Positions 12,472-25,360 of a stretch of 64,000 nucleotides of DNA are shown one piece after another. Position numbers and translations under genes: made by a program. The stretch lies in contig UZAN01039510.1 in NCBI GenBank assembly GCA_900618425.1, positions 84,934-148,933 of the forward strand, given 5' to 3'. Source of the DNA: Echinostoma caproni. Its lineage: Eukaryota; Platyhelminthes; Trematoda; Plagiorchiida; Echinostomatidae. The notes under the pieces are model-generated. The model was not told the origin of the DNA, searched no databases, and saw only the letters and a program-made list of their open reading frames with translations. Position 1 is the first letter of the stretch, and every line of letters starts with the position of its first letter.

Positions 12472-12704
12472 CTAACCCCTTGGAGCTCAGCGTTCTCCTG
12501 GAACAAATACCCGGATATGCCTTCAGAGCGCCACAAACATATCTCTGCTCTCAGAAATTAAACAGAAATGTTTTCCACCCCGCAAGCTCATTTACAACTT
12601 CCTACGAAACTCGCATAATTTGCAAACACTTTGTGTGTGGTAATGTATGCATATGCAAAACGTTTCCGTTTGCGCTCAGTCAAAGGTTTGACTTCAGTGG
12701 ATAA
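12472..12704 (+). CDS. candidate exon, unrecognised
   Basis: An open frame starts immediately after a plausible acceptor (tttatctgcag at 12471, with an upstream T-rich tract) and stays open for 77 codons to a taa. The translation has balanced composition (begins NPLELSVLLEQIPGYAF) but matches no family I know. A weaker donor-like gtaatg lies at about 12640, which would give a shorter internal exon. No partner exon with compatible phase could be established. Confidence 0.18.
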
Positions 12705-13015
12705 ATTATATTGACTGGGCTACAAACTGGATCATGATTACGGTGCACGTTTAAAGTTTCATTCGAACAGGTTCAGTTAATTACATGTAGTACGCAAATC
12801 TACAGTATTTAGTTCCCCCAATGCATGCTTAGGATTGCAGCAATCAGCCAGACTTGTGCATGATTGAATATCAGTGATATTTTCCATCTCCAGATTTTGC
12901 ATTAATTACTGTTAGACTGTAAATCCACTGGGATGATTTTCTCATCCAAAGACCTAGGCGTTACTTCATGATTATCATCTGTGTTAACACAATCGCCATT
13001 CTCCGGTTTCAACAG

Positions 13016-13097
13016 AAGTGTAGACGGGCCGTCTCGCATAATCCAATTTTGTCTAATGTAAACCAGTTCATGTGTACAGTCAAACTGATTTCTCCAG
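13016..13097 (+). CDS. candidate internal exon, unrecognised
   Basis: 82 bases between ccggtttcaacag and a CCAG|gtcagt donor. One frame is open throughout (KCRRAVSHNPILSNVNQ and onward, 27 codons plus one base). Its phase is not compatible with joining to the candidate at 12472-12639, so the two may be unrelated chance islands. Confidence 0.15.
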
Positions 13098-13952
13098 GTC
13101 AGTAAAACACTGATGAAAGTAGTTTAAAAGTGGAAATCAGGCTGAGGTTTTTCTTCAAACAAAACGTCTCTGGCGCTCTAAAATAGCCACTTGCGCTGCC
13201 TTGACTATTTAAGCAGTCAAAGAGACTGCTTGACTGTCGTCAACCGTATCACCTCCAGGTTCTAGTTTGAAAGGTTGTATTTTGAATCAAATCAACCTCA
13301 ACGTGGACGTTCACATGTCGCCGCGTACCGGAGGTATATCCAAACCCTTACCCGTAATTTGTATACTAAGGCCACAACTGTTGAATCTAAAATCGCAATT
13401 TCAAGTTGTGCAACATATCTGACCTCAATTAGCGTAAACTATTTTTCGAGGAGAGTTTACCTGATAATACATTATGCGTCTAGAGTATGCCTGAGAATAA
13501 TGTAACTGAGCAACGCTGTATACGTAACCACGATGATTGGCAAGAACCGCGAGATTAATTGTGTGATTCTGGAAACTTAATGTGATCAGTTCAATACAAC
13601 AATACAATACAAAGAATAGGTTATACTGAAAGATCACGAAATGTTACAATGAAGACTGTTGGATGTGTCTCAGTGAACTTTGTACCAGCAACACAACACC
13701 GAGATTATAGTTCTTTATTCCACACAGACACACATTAATGGCAATTCACCTCAAATACGTGAGAATGACCCGATTGTTTCTCAGTTCAGTGATACAGTTT
13801 AGATTTTATTTCCTCAAATCGCGGTCGAAGTTAAGTCGAATTCCATTGAATTAATCCTTTCCTATGAATTGACAGACTGGTTTGTCTTAAAGTTGAATTT
13901 ATTTTTGATTTCCTATTTTTCAGGTGTGGATCATAAACGACGACTGCGTGCG

Positions 13953-13969
13953 GTGTGTGTGTGTGTGTG
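13953..13969 (+). repeat. (GT)n microsatellite
   Basis: About eight GT units, directly after a strong acceptor-like tract (tttcctatttttcag at 13922). Confidence 0.85.
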
Positions 13970-14984
13970 AGGTGGTTGCGCTAAGGAAACCACAAGAACC
14001 GTAGAGGCGAACACACAAACTGTCAGACGGTGACATCCTGGTGATGTCTGTCTGAACTTCCACGCACGGCAAACCGGGACCAATTCGAATTCCCAAATGC
14101 ATCGGATAGATCAATTCGGGAAGTAAATCACATAAAATTATATCCTTGATTATTTGGAGATGAAAATATTCGCGTTCAGCAAAACGCTCACAATAAAGTT
14201 GATTTATGATTGTCAGGCCAGTCGGTGAATGCGATTTCAGTTCACGCATCAATTGTCATGTGCGAAAATAAACCCATGCTAGATAATAAACACTGGTTTA
14301 GGCTTAAAAAAATACCTTTGAATTGGATCCACCAATACTAATTTTCTTGATTTGTTATTTGGATTAAATCTGCGGAAATTTTCCTCATCTGTTTTACAAC
14401 TCCACTACATTGTTTTAACCCAAATCTGCCAACTATATCTTCATTTCCTGCTCACATTGATTTCTGTCCAGAGCCGGTGCTGTACCATCTACAGTCATAG
14501 TGGACCTCGTGGGCACACACAAATATGTTGAATTATGTAATCAGCTGTTATTTAATGGTGGATTGAATGATATTCCTATGCACTGGCAACATTCGATCGA
14601 AGTTAAACATCCTTATTTCTCGATTATCTTTGAATAGAACGTAAACAGTTTTTGTATGTTTCCCTTTGTCCAAGTGAGACATTTCATGTGCAGTGCGAGT
14701 GTGCCCCCAAACAGATGCATTTATTGTGCCTTGGGTCGACATAGATTACTGTCCATTCTTACATATCTCACTCGTGACTGTATCCACACAACAATGGTTG
14801 TTTAGGAGAAACCCGTTTACCATCATATTGATGACTGACAAATGAATTTTATTATTTGTTACACCAACCACGGCAAGTTGTTACCCGTCCCTAGTTATTC
14901 GATACCTTCATGTCCTTAAGTCAAACAGGATCATGTAATGGTGGGTTTCATAGTGTATCACTTCACAACACACTAAGAGTATTT

Positions 14985-15560
14985 CAGTTTATTTTTTCGC
15001 TTGTGCCTTCAATAATCGTACTAATAATAGTGCGCATTGAACACGAAATACGAATCTCTCTAAGCACCGGACCAAACTGGTACTTGCACGCAGTACCCCA
15101 CGTAACCTCTACACGAGACAAAGGCCACAGGAGTAGTAGTTCGTTTATTGAAATAAATCAAATGGATTAAATAGCATGTACAAAACACGTTTATTGGTCG
15201 TCCAGGACCCTACCAATCGCGTGCTAGTACTTCTGGCGTTGGTCAGCTTCCGTTTGGGCCATATGTTTTCTAATTGGTTGGTACAATCAACCTATGGTCT
15301 GTAGTCAAGACTCCGTGACACGCACGCTGTTTACTGATGTCGCTCGGGAAGCTTGATTGATCACAATTGTCCGAAAACTGTAACGTATCGCTCCGTGGTG
15401 TGCGTCTTCTCGTAGGCTAGGATCAGCACTGTGCCTCGGCGGATGACTTGATAATAAGCGGATATGAGCTGTGGAATATCGGTAAATCTGACAGCTCGGG
15501 CAAACGGTAGTGGAGTTTGCCGCTCTTTGGAATATCAAAAGCAGCATTCAACATATGTCA
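14985..15560 (-). repeat. dispersed repeat family A, copy 1
   Basis: Shares several blocks, in the same order and spacing, with 24690-25360. These are: an ACGAATC block, AGCACTGGACC, GCACGCAGTACCCCACGTAAC, AAAGGCCACAGGA, GCTTCCGTTTGG, and a block equivalent to CGAAACGCTAACGC...CTCGTAGGC. On the minus strand both copies give related but broken translations around DPSLREDAHHGA here and DPGLRDDAYPGA there, so the family probably derives from a coding transposon. I do not recognise the family. Confidence 0.7.
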
Positions 15561-18500
15561 AAATGTCTACCCATTCCAAATGAAAATAAGCGTACGTACG
15601 GAACTATTTCACTTGGCGCCTTTATCCGTAGTAATTTTCTCACTTTATTGTCATTTGTATATTGTGTACTAATACAGCTTGGCACGCTGATGGGCTCACA
15701 TTTAAGCAAAATTGCATCCTATCCGCACACCAGACTGAGAAACGCAGGGAAGAAACTGAAAGATCACTGAAGTAGATTAAACGAATGAAGCTTCAATGAA
15801 AAGCTCCCATAAAAAGAAGATTCTTGTTCAAATTAACCGTTCAAATAACTCGTGGTCCACTTGGATCACTGTTTACGTCTCGGACATTATTCCGCCAACC
15901 TCGGAGACGGATTCTAGGCATGACCAAACACATTGCAATGTCTATCAAAAATTTATCAAGGACAAGGTTGAACTGCTGACGAGTAATTTAAGTAAAAATA
16001 TCCAACCGATCACACGCAATTATCAACGGATTTAGCAAAGAAAAGAATAAGAGGCTACACTGCACTGATACTGTATAATTCATAAAGATTATTGTAATGG
16101 AATAATGAAACGTTCAGTTGAATTTTGAAAAAAATCATTTTATAGCAAATTAATGTGAGAGAACGTTTTGCAGAATCGATCATTGCCACTCCGGACAACT
16201 GAGAATAATTAAAACGTTTAGTCACACGTAAACACGTCATCATTTATACCATTCTGTTCCATGCATTGCGCTCACGCTTGTGATAAAGATCATGCGTTTT
16301 TCACCTACCTCTCCTTTGAAACGAGCATACTATTTGGTATCCAACTTTAATGGTCTCCACGCTTGGGGATGTGTCAATCAGCATAAAAGTGCGCTTAGCA
16401 TCCAGCACGCTTTCGAGTCTGTGGGCACTGCGTGCCATTCCCCGCTGATCACCAGCGCCACCTGCAAGAGCTCTGTCGCAATCCAAGCAGTATGTTCCAT
16501 TCCATTTGCAATCGGACAGTTATACTGGATTCACAAATCCATGGTTGTGTCAGATTTTAAATAGGAGGAATTGCGAGAAATCAAAGTTGTTTGATGACAA
16601 AGAGCAATTGTTTTTGATTACGGATACACCCTAATGTTCACTTTTATGGGTAGCTGAACAGATGTCCGTTGAATGAACTTTGTAGTAGAGCGATTAAAAA
16701 ATAATCTTTGTTTCGAAAATGAATTTTATTTCAAAGGAATTACTTCCGTAATGGGACGTTCCACATGTCACGTACGTATGCAATTCCTCGCTTTGTGCTC
16801 ATTTGATCAGTGTATTCCTAAGACAATGAATGCAGTTTCCTTTATTGTTTTGTGTGTCTTTTAGGCAAAATGTTTCACTTTTTATGATTTATAAGAACGT
16901 CTTGGTGTGCTGACATAAAAAAGTGTTATCGCTAGTACTATTCCAAAATTTTTGAAATTGCGTTTGACGAGGACGTGAAGGATAAATAATATCTGTTCAA
17001 GGTGTCTGAATTTGTTCCTCCCTTGGTGCCTGAATACTTAACTGATGGATTGGAATAATTAATTATAATAACAATAATAATAATAATAATTACATACAAG
17101 ACTTGAGAGCTATTCCAATTGAGTCCTGAGGTCTATCAAATCCTCACATTTAAAAACACATCCCGTGCCTTGATCATTCTTAGATGAGTAATAATCACAA
17201 GCTATTATATTGGCCGAGTTCACGTGACCGTGTGTTAGGTCATCAAGTTGAGTAGGATTGCGAGAGTTGTACTAAGGACACTCACCCTGCCTGATTCACG
17301 AGTGTCTCCGCTTTTATAATTCCACAAGAAGATATTAGTCAAGAATATACCTTTAAAGAGGATTTCAAATGGGATATCACCACTTCGCCATACACAGCAC
17401 AAAATATTTCATCAGAAACATGCCATCGCCATTCCTGGCGGCACATCGAATAATGCATAGGGCAGTCAGTAGTTATTCTTTCAGACAAATCACTTGGCCC
17501 TCGGTGGTCTTGTTTTTAGTTTTGATCATTGAAAGTTTCGTACTACTCACAAGTGAGTAATATTCTACAACACCACGACGAAAGCAAGTTTCATTGGTCC
17601 AACGGAACCGTGTAACTGTTCACGATATGACCACTGGACATTTGTCTTTCGTTTCCTATGCTCGGCTATTTCCTCTCTCTATCAAATGTAAATACATCAT
17701 TCCGTTTGTACGACCGTAGGCGAGTATGTTTCGGCCAACGTTGCACCAAATTCCCTTTGTCGGACTTTCATTGCCGAGTTTTGTCATCCGATCACTTGAT
17801 TGTGATGTTATAGGAGTAGATAGGTCAGCAGTTCCTGGGAGTTCGCATGGCATGAATCGCTTTGCGTGCTGAAATACTTGGATACAGTAATCATGTCATA
17901 CAATCGCTTATGTCGTTGGTTTACATGCCGTAATACGCTGTTGGCTACGACCGGTACCGAACCTTTTAACTCTGTTTTCATACTGGAATTTTTGGCCGAA
18001 TGATCCTGAGCCACGATTGTGAAAATAATGTACAAACAGGACTTCTTCGTGTCTACCAGTGACATGAACCAACAGGGTAACATTCCTTAAGTTGAAGAAA
18101 AACTCTCTTTGCGTTGTATTTCCGGTGGAAGGAACTCAGAACTCACAATACCAGCACAAACAATTCCATTCTTTCTAGTGATTTATCTACGCATTTACTT
18201 ATACCTAGTTGTTTCCAGGCGTAAACACAATAAATGAGGGAATAGGATTGCCGTCTTTCAGTGTGCTGTTGCATTGCATAACTGTCTTTAGGTCTACCAA
18301 TCGTCAACCATCACTTGAGTGTAAAGCTTCGAGAATTACCGCTTCTTCTTTTTGCTAGCTTGTGTCATCACCTAAGGGTTATTGATTGCGATCCCTTGAT
18401 CTGAATATGTAGATTTTCACCTGTCTTAACAATGTGTCATTGGACGAAAATCAGGTAAGATGCTGCGCATTCTGCACCTGATTGCTTGAACTGTTCTATC

Positions 18501-19153
18501 CGGTCTTCGCCGTTGAAACAAAGGGTGCCATGGTTGCTACAAGTTTGTGGTCTCTTTGGTTCGTAACTGTCGAGGAACCCTACAAGTGGCTTCTCGCTTA
18601 GTGCACAACATTCCAAGTCTACTCCTAATCTCTTGAGTGTGCATTTTATAAGAGTAGTTGAAAAAATAATCATCAGTCTTGTGCCCCTGTGTCAACATTG
18701 CTGCGGTGTTTGCTCACTCGTGGAATAAAGTCTGATGGTGACTCCTTTTTTACAACACAGTTGTTGTGGTTGGTTTACGATAGACTGTGATCTCTATTTT
18801 TTCGGTTGGTGGTTCCATGACAGGAATATCGAGGAAAGAAAGTTGCTCGTCTTTGTTTTTCTCTCGTTTAGAGTTGATCTCAGTTAACAATAAGTTAAGG
18901 TTCCGATGTAACAGGTAACCATTAAAATGGCTATTTTTATAGATGTATCTTATGCAGATATGAAAATGTATGCCTTTGAATGTTTGGCTTCAAATGACCT
19001 CACTGAAAAATATAGTACATCTGACAGAGGTGAACTGACGGGAGTACCTCAATACTCTAACTACATCTTACCGTCAAATGAACGCGCGTGGGCTTGGAGA
19101 TTGGAAGAGATTGGAGATTGGACATTTTCACTAATCCGGTACTCTGCTACGCA
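15561..19153. other. no recognised gene; some coding-like islands
   Basis: A GC-richer island at about 16330-16500 has long open frames on both strands, so no strand can be chosen. On the minus strand, 18083-17808 (ATG, 91 aa) overlaps 17853-17656 (ATG, 65 aa) in a shifted frame; both are protein-like but match nothing I can name. At 18927 an ATG with good upstream context opens a 76-codon plus frame. A 32-codon very basic frame lies at 19154-19252. A TAA/ATA-rich run lies at 17063-17091. None is annotated as a gene. Confidence 0.4.
17063..17091 (+). repeat. (ATA)n microsatellite
   Basis: Imperfect ATA/ACA trinucleotide run. Confidence 0.85.
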
Positions 19154-19483
19154 ATGACTCCCAAGTCTGTTTCATACAAAGCAGTGAACGAGGACTCGAA
19201 GGTCAAGGTGCGGAAGGGTGACAAGAAGAAGCCCAAGAGGACAGGGAGATAAGCTGTCCTGAACTTAATCGTGAATGCCATTTATGAGGGAATAACCTTC
19301 GAGTCCAGCCCTCGATTGACCAACACAAGTAAATAAATCCAGATTACAATTTGCATTCTGCTGCCTGGTAAATCAACCAAGCAAAGCATCTCTGGGGGAA
19401 CCAAATCGTTGGCTAAGTAGATCCGGCGATGTACTTTACCTAATCAAGAACGTTTCCACGGGTCTTCTTTAGGGCCACTTTAA

Positions 19484-19642
19484 GGGGCGGTGGTCAAGTG
19501 GTTGAGGTTATCAAAATAACTACATTGTGTTCCAAGAACGCATCGTGCCATCACCACCCAGATCCCCCGTTCTCTATTTCCCTCAGGCAGTCAGTGCATA
19601 GTTGACAGTTGCTTGTACAATCATATACCTAATGAATATAAA
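19484..19642 (+). mobile_element. S1 tRNA-derived SINE, diverged copy
   Basis: Starts with a GGGGCGGTGG acceptor-like block and GGTCAAGTGGTTGAGG, a clear pol III A box. The B-box position (near 19535) is degraded. It is followed by CCACC, a CCCTCAGGCAGTC block and a GTACAATCATATA...AATATAAAA tail. The tail order matches the two copies at 42853-43190 on the minus strand. Identified by manual alignment only. Confidence 0.5.
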
Positions 19643-21559
19643 AGGAACTAAAACGTATTTGTGAATTTGTTGTTTTTCGATAGCGTTATGGGAATCTCTA
19701 TCGTTGTCTAGTAAACGTTGAATACTTACAATAGTAATTTATTTCAGTTAAAAGGTTCTCTCGTCAAGTCTTCGATGTGTTTTATGAGCACTGGCAAACT
19801 TTCTGTATCGTTGATCTGATGTATCCGCCAACGGATGCAATAGTGAGCTATTCACTCAACATGTATGCATAAGTATGCGCATCCAACCCCGAACGAATCA
19901 GTATTTTTCTGGCCTTTTCAATTCAAATGCATAACGATATTACACGTACTCTTTGGTTCGGTAGTTCTTCAAGCGTTGCAGCATTGATGAAGCCGTATTC
20001 ATGGTCGCTGTGGATACGGTAATCCGTGAGTTCAAACTCGGCCAGCGCTATCGCTGTTCACATTTTCTGGCACTTTGTTGAGCCCAACGTACGACACTAC
20101 TCTGGACTCATCAAATGTTTGTCCGGTCAGCAGTCAGTGAAGCGAATGGCGGGGTTTAAAGTATTGTCCGGTAGCAAACAGGAACAATCTCTGATATTCG
20201 CATAGCATGCTCAGTTACAAAGGGATTCGAAAATCAAATATGGCAAATATGGCGGATAGCCATACTTTGATTTTACTGTCAACTGTTTTTTGTTACCAAA
20301 AGCAACTAAACAATCAGCCGTTTTAAAGGCAATCCTGCATTGAAGTAATTACCTACAGTATTGGCGAGCAAACGGCAATTGAGATTGTCTCGTATATTTG
20401 TGAAGCGTTTCATCGTGCGGGCCAACAGAGATTGTATCGTGCTAGCTTAAAATAGATCTTAGAATAACTTAAAAATTTCGAAAAATGCCCATTCTCGCAT
20501 TTAGAACACAAATTCAAGTGATCCATCGTCTTCGAAAAATCATAATCATGCCGTTACAGTTTATATAAGGAAAAAACCTAGGGGTTGGAAGGAGAACAAT
20601 AAAATGTGAGGGATCGTTCATTTGGTGTGTGTTTTACACCGCATTCCCAGACCTGTGCTTCCAGGGTTTTCAATTATGTCACGATGGTCGAGTGACTTCA
20701 GAATTTGTGAGAAAAGCTTAATGCAACCAGTACCACAAGAATTCCAATGAGATTGTATGCTATGTTGCTACAGAAGAGGTTGTTTCTACCATATTACTAA
20801 ATATCTGTTTTATTGTCCTACCTAATCCGTTAAAATTCTTTTCTCGTGATTATAATATACTATATTTAACCAAAACACTATTCTGATTTTTGAAGAAATG
20901 TTTTGCTTCTACCAAGCATTCGTTTTTGCATTCGAACAGGTTTGCTGCGAATAACCCGAGGGGCCTGAGTTGTGCTTAGAAGGGCACGAAATATAGACTG
21001 AACGTGGTCACGTGACTAATGCTCGTGACAACATTGTTATGCTATGGGGCCAATGAATGATTCGGAAAAAATAACAAGCATTCAGCCGGAAGTAACGGCC
21101 ACCTGATGCTCGCTGGTTAATCAAAGCCTCTGTAACCACGTTCGTATAAACTAATTAACTCACCGTGGTGACAGAGGAGCAAATTATTTGTAAATCCATT
21201 ACGATCCATTCATGATTTAGGTGTAAAAAAGTTTACAAGATTGGAGCATATTGCATATTTTCGTGAAAGAAATGGAGAATTTGATTTGAATGTATGATGA
21301 ATACACGGTGCAAAATAGGCTTGAGCTGCCAATTTAGAAATGTTTAGACAGTTGTTTTGATCTGGCTGGATTTCATTGGATAATCACCACGTAATCAAAT
21401 CACATCCCTGATTCATTTCAGACAACAAGTTTTGAGCGGAGGCGTAACCCTGGAGGTTAGGTTAGCTTTTTGATGGGCCAGCTGCGATGCCCTAAGCAAG
21501 CGGGGGAAATTGGCTTGCTCTAAATTGTATTTAAGGAAAAAAAAAGGAAAAAAGGAGTG
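19643..21559. other. no recognisable gene
   Basis: A weak B-box-like GAGTTCAAACTC at about 20030 has no clear A box. A purine/A-rich tract (AAGGAAAAAAAAAGG) lies at 21534-21556, just ahead of the next SINE copy. Confidence 0.4.
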
Positions 21560-21680
21560 ATCAGCTGCTCGGTGAATTAATGGTCTACCTGCTAGTTCCC
21601 GGGTTCGATGACCATTTGGGTCGATTTATTCTTACTGTTGATGAGACCCAACCAGATTGCAACAGCTATCTACACGGAGA
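21560..21680 (+). mobile_element. S2 SINE-like element (copy b)
   Basis: Contains the pol III B-box-like GGTTCGATGACC at 21602-21613, then GGGTCGATTTATTCTT, then GTTGATGAGACCCAACC. This is the same order as copy a at 40430. The 3' half of the hammerhead (CGAAAC) is lost here; the position reads GCAACAG. Confidence 0.6.
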
Positions 21681-24600
21681 TAATATTAATTTCATTTGAC
21701 CCAGCCTTCCAAATACAAATTCACACTTTATCTCATACTCCAATGTTGAGATCACCTACATAATGAACAAACGTTCCGTTTCTTATTTTCTGACAGTATG
21801 CAATTTACAAATGTTGCTGTGCAAATCTGACGATAAAAATAGCTAAAGGGGTTTCGTTCACCTACATTTTCCATTCTGAATGATAATTTAAACCGCAATT
21901 GCAAGTGTTTTCTTTTGAATGTCCATGGAATGCTCTTTACTTCAAATAAACCCATTCACATTTTCTTCTCTCTGTCACAAGTCCGATTTTGAACAAAATT
22001 ATATCACCACCAAAATTGCCCCCTGTGATAGGGAGATATATCTATTCGGAACTTACTTTGCTTTACTTTACTGCGGCTGGCTCCTTAGAAAGGATAATTT
22101 GGGTCCAGATTTGATCATGACCATGAAGTTCGTTAGGAGTTCGGTTCAAAAGACGTCCCCGGCGTCACTCGGCGTTTTTCATTTTTTGGGCTAACCTCTA
22201 ACCTTTACACAACCAGGTGCGAACTGCAAGACCAGTCACATCGACTTTTGTCACGAAACCGTCATTGGGTTTATGCGACTTTTCAACAGGAGCCAAGTGA
22301 CCAGCCTGAAACACACCACATCCTGGTAGCGTCGTCGCTGTTTGATCGCGACTTGTTATTTTTTGTCCTATGGCACAACATATTCGCAACTAACCTTCTC
22401 CGGTGAAGGTAACTTCCTATCCTAAACCCGGGGATGCGCCCGGTAGCATTCAGTTCTGCTTAACCCAAGGGTATCCAGGCATTCGAATCGGAAGCGGTCG
22501 GTGGCACATGAACATCTAACAGGTTGCAGTTAAGATTCCCCCTGGTGAGACATAAACAGTGTGGAATATTTGTGGAAACTTCTACTTGTCAGAAACGGTC
22601 AGTCCTGCGATTGTATTTTCGTGCCACACATAAATGAAACGTTTCAAACGAAACCGTATCATAGGTCATGTGGATACCAAATACAGTTTACCTGATGTTT
22701 CCTAATGAACCCCTTGTTTGCCACAAATATCCGTGTCACTTATCCCAGTGATTGAATATACGCCGGTTTTGTTTTTTTGAGCGAGGCTAACAGACCGTTT
22801 GTGATCTCTCAGAACAACGCAGTGTTTCTCTTCTGCTTTTTCGGTTACATTTTTGACCATCTTTTTTTCCCTACAATCAATAATTTGGTAACTAGTTATA
22901 TATGTTTTGTCTCATTGAACCGCAAGACGACAGTGTGTCTGATGGCAGTCTATCCTCATAGGTTTCTTTGTGCGTAAAATGTGTGGTATCACCAACTATT
23001 GTATTTGAATTGCATACCGGTGCACAACAGCACAAAGCACATTCCTGTTCTCATACATAATCCTTTAGATATTCTCGGATGCCACTTGAAATTGGCAAAC
23101 TACCCTGGTATTTGCTCAAACCATCTGAAGATTTTAGTCACATAAATGCGGGAAGCGAAGGGTAGACAGTCGGCGACATATGCGAGCGTTTTGTTTAGTA
23201 GTTGCAGTTCGATGTGAATGGCAGTGTTCATTCACTACAGATACACATTTTCATGAGTTCGATTCTGATAGACGAGGTTTTCTGCCGCTTTTGACTGAGC
23301 GGACTTAGAGCAAAATTCTTTAGAATGATTCGCCTAACCGCACAGTGAAGATCATAAACTGAATAAATTAGACACAGTATATATTCCTTTTCCCACAACC
23401 AGTCTGGATAACCTTCTGATCTGTGATTTATACTATTCCAAACGGACAGTGATTAAATGTCAGGGTTTTATAAGCACATACACAGTTATACGTGACGCAA
23501 GTCCGTGGTCAGCTTCCATCTTTTCGCACATACTGCAATGAAATTTTTTCTTCAGTATCAATATGTTTTCTGATGGACCCACAAGTAGATCAATTCATTC
23601 TCTATCAAAGAACTCATAAACCACCATAGTAAATCCATTGCAACGGCCATTTGGGACACCGGAATAAGATATCAGAACGTGAGTGAAAAGATGTACATTT
23701 AATCAGCCAGGGTTAAAGCACCTTCTTTTTATCATTATTGCAAACGTATCATTTTTATTTCTTGCTAGCAAAACTAATCAGAAATTCGCCTTGGCTAGTC
23801 AGCACACAGCGAGCGAATCATCTCGCTTTTCGGGAATCAGTTTATTTCAACGAACGAATCACATCACATTTGAAAGTAACACTCCACACTCGACCTCAAG
23901 CAGGCACACACACTGCATGAGTCATCGAATGGATAGCAGCGATAAAACAGCGATAGGTGGAGAGACGAGCGATGCAAACTAAGAACTGTCGCTTTGGCAA
24001 AGATAAGGCCTCATACCGATATGTCAATCACTGGATTTCGTATTGAATGCCCATGCACGATCTATCCATACACCGTTGTCAAACATTAAGGACTGGACAT
24101 ACTGGAAACAATACAGTGAGTAGCCACGTAATGTTAAGCTTAGCTTAGTTTTCTGATCAACAGTAACTTGAGTGCAGATAACAGATCATTTGTGGCAATG
24201 TATCGTTTTATTGTGAGAATGGGCAATTAGCCAGGATATAGGACTAAACCAAGCACTCATAAAAATCGTCTAACGACCGAATGGATTTGGCGAAAAATCG
24301 AAAAGTATTACCGTTTCTATTTGAACCAGATTGATGACTATCGACGGTACAATCAAAGAAATCTAACTGATCAGAAAGTGGAGAAAACTGGTTTGAATAC
24401 AATGGATTGTACACCCCATTCCGTGTTTTTTTCCGTGTAATTAATCGAGTGTTAGCGTCGTGTAATGCTGCAAACTTAGCTTATCGAACCTGATCGGTAG
24501 CTTCCTTCAGATGGTCTCTATTTTGTGGTCGAATGTTAGGAATCTGTGGAAACGTTTCAGAAAAATGGCCGAATGTCTTGACACAGCAATACGTTCTAAC

Positions 24601-24689
24601 TTTAACATCACAAAGCAGCTTTCCCTTCATCTAAAAGCAACCATTTTAATAGGAGCTGACTAGCGATAGGGGCCGTGACGGTATCCTGT
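21681..24689. other. no recognised gene; unidentified protein-like stretch
   Basis: 22110-22500 is GC-richer, with a protein-like minus-strand frame (22389-22198, including GHLAPVEKSHKPNDGFV) that I suspect is transposon-derived but cannot name. The rest is AT-rich without support for genes. Confidence 0.35.
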
Positions 24690-25360
24690 AATGTTTCTGA
24701 TAGTAGTAGTAGTAATGCGCACTGCAATCGGAATAGAAACCACGCAATACGAATCCCGGAGCGCGACTAGCAACCACGGACTGGATCACGTAAGCACTGG
24801 ACCGCAATGGCACTAGCACGCAATGTCCCACGTAACTGAGACGCGAGGAAAAGGCCACAGGAATAGTATTTCATTAACTGGAAGACATGAGGGTGATTGG
24901 ATAATATGTAAAAATAGAAGATCATTGGTTATCTAGGCTTCCACCAGTCACATTCCAGTATTGCTTGCTTCATTCTGCTTCTGTTTGGACTGCACTGTCC
25001 CGGATTGGCTGGCACGATCTTCCTATAGTGTTTCTTCAGAAGCAGTGAGACGTACGCGCGTCATTGACGTCACCTTTGAAATTTAATTGATCGCAGGTGT
25101 CCCGAAACGCTAACGCGCCGCTCCAGGGTAAGCGTCATCTCGTAGGCCTGGGTCATCACAACTCTCATCCCTGAAAAGAACCTCGTCGGTTTGACTTGCT
25201 TTTGGGATTGGGTTGTGCCGTTACAGGGTAGTAATCTCTTCTTTAACCATTTCAGGATAATCGAAATGCTGGTTTTGGTTTTCTGTATTAGGAGATGCCA
25301 GATCAGCGAATTCCTCACCCGGACTGGCAAACTCCTCTGAATGTATTTCATCGGTTTGGT
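24690..25360 (-). repeat. dispersed repeat family A, copy 2
   Basis: Homologous to 14985-15560, including GCACTGGACC, ACTAGCACGCAATGTCCCAC and GGCCACAGGAATAGTA. The block at 25100-25150 matches that near 15380-15420. It begins next to a TAG/TAA trinucleotide run (24700-24715). On the minus strand one frame reads DESCDDPGLRDDAYPGAALAF near 25165-25110 before stops. A decayed copy of an unnamed element. Confidence 0.7.

Noticed and set aside
16280..16564. coding region in a GC-richer island
   Set aside because: Open frames exist on both strands and in more than one minus frame; no frame can be preferred and no family is recognised.
17656..18083. WD-repeat-like protein on the minus strand
   Set aside because: Two overlapping ATG frames are protein-like, but no real WD signature can be demonstrated and a frameshift would be required.
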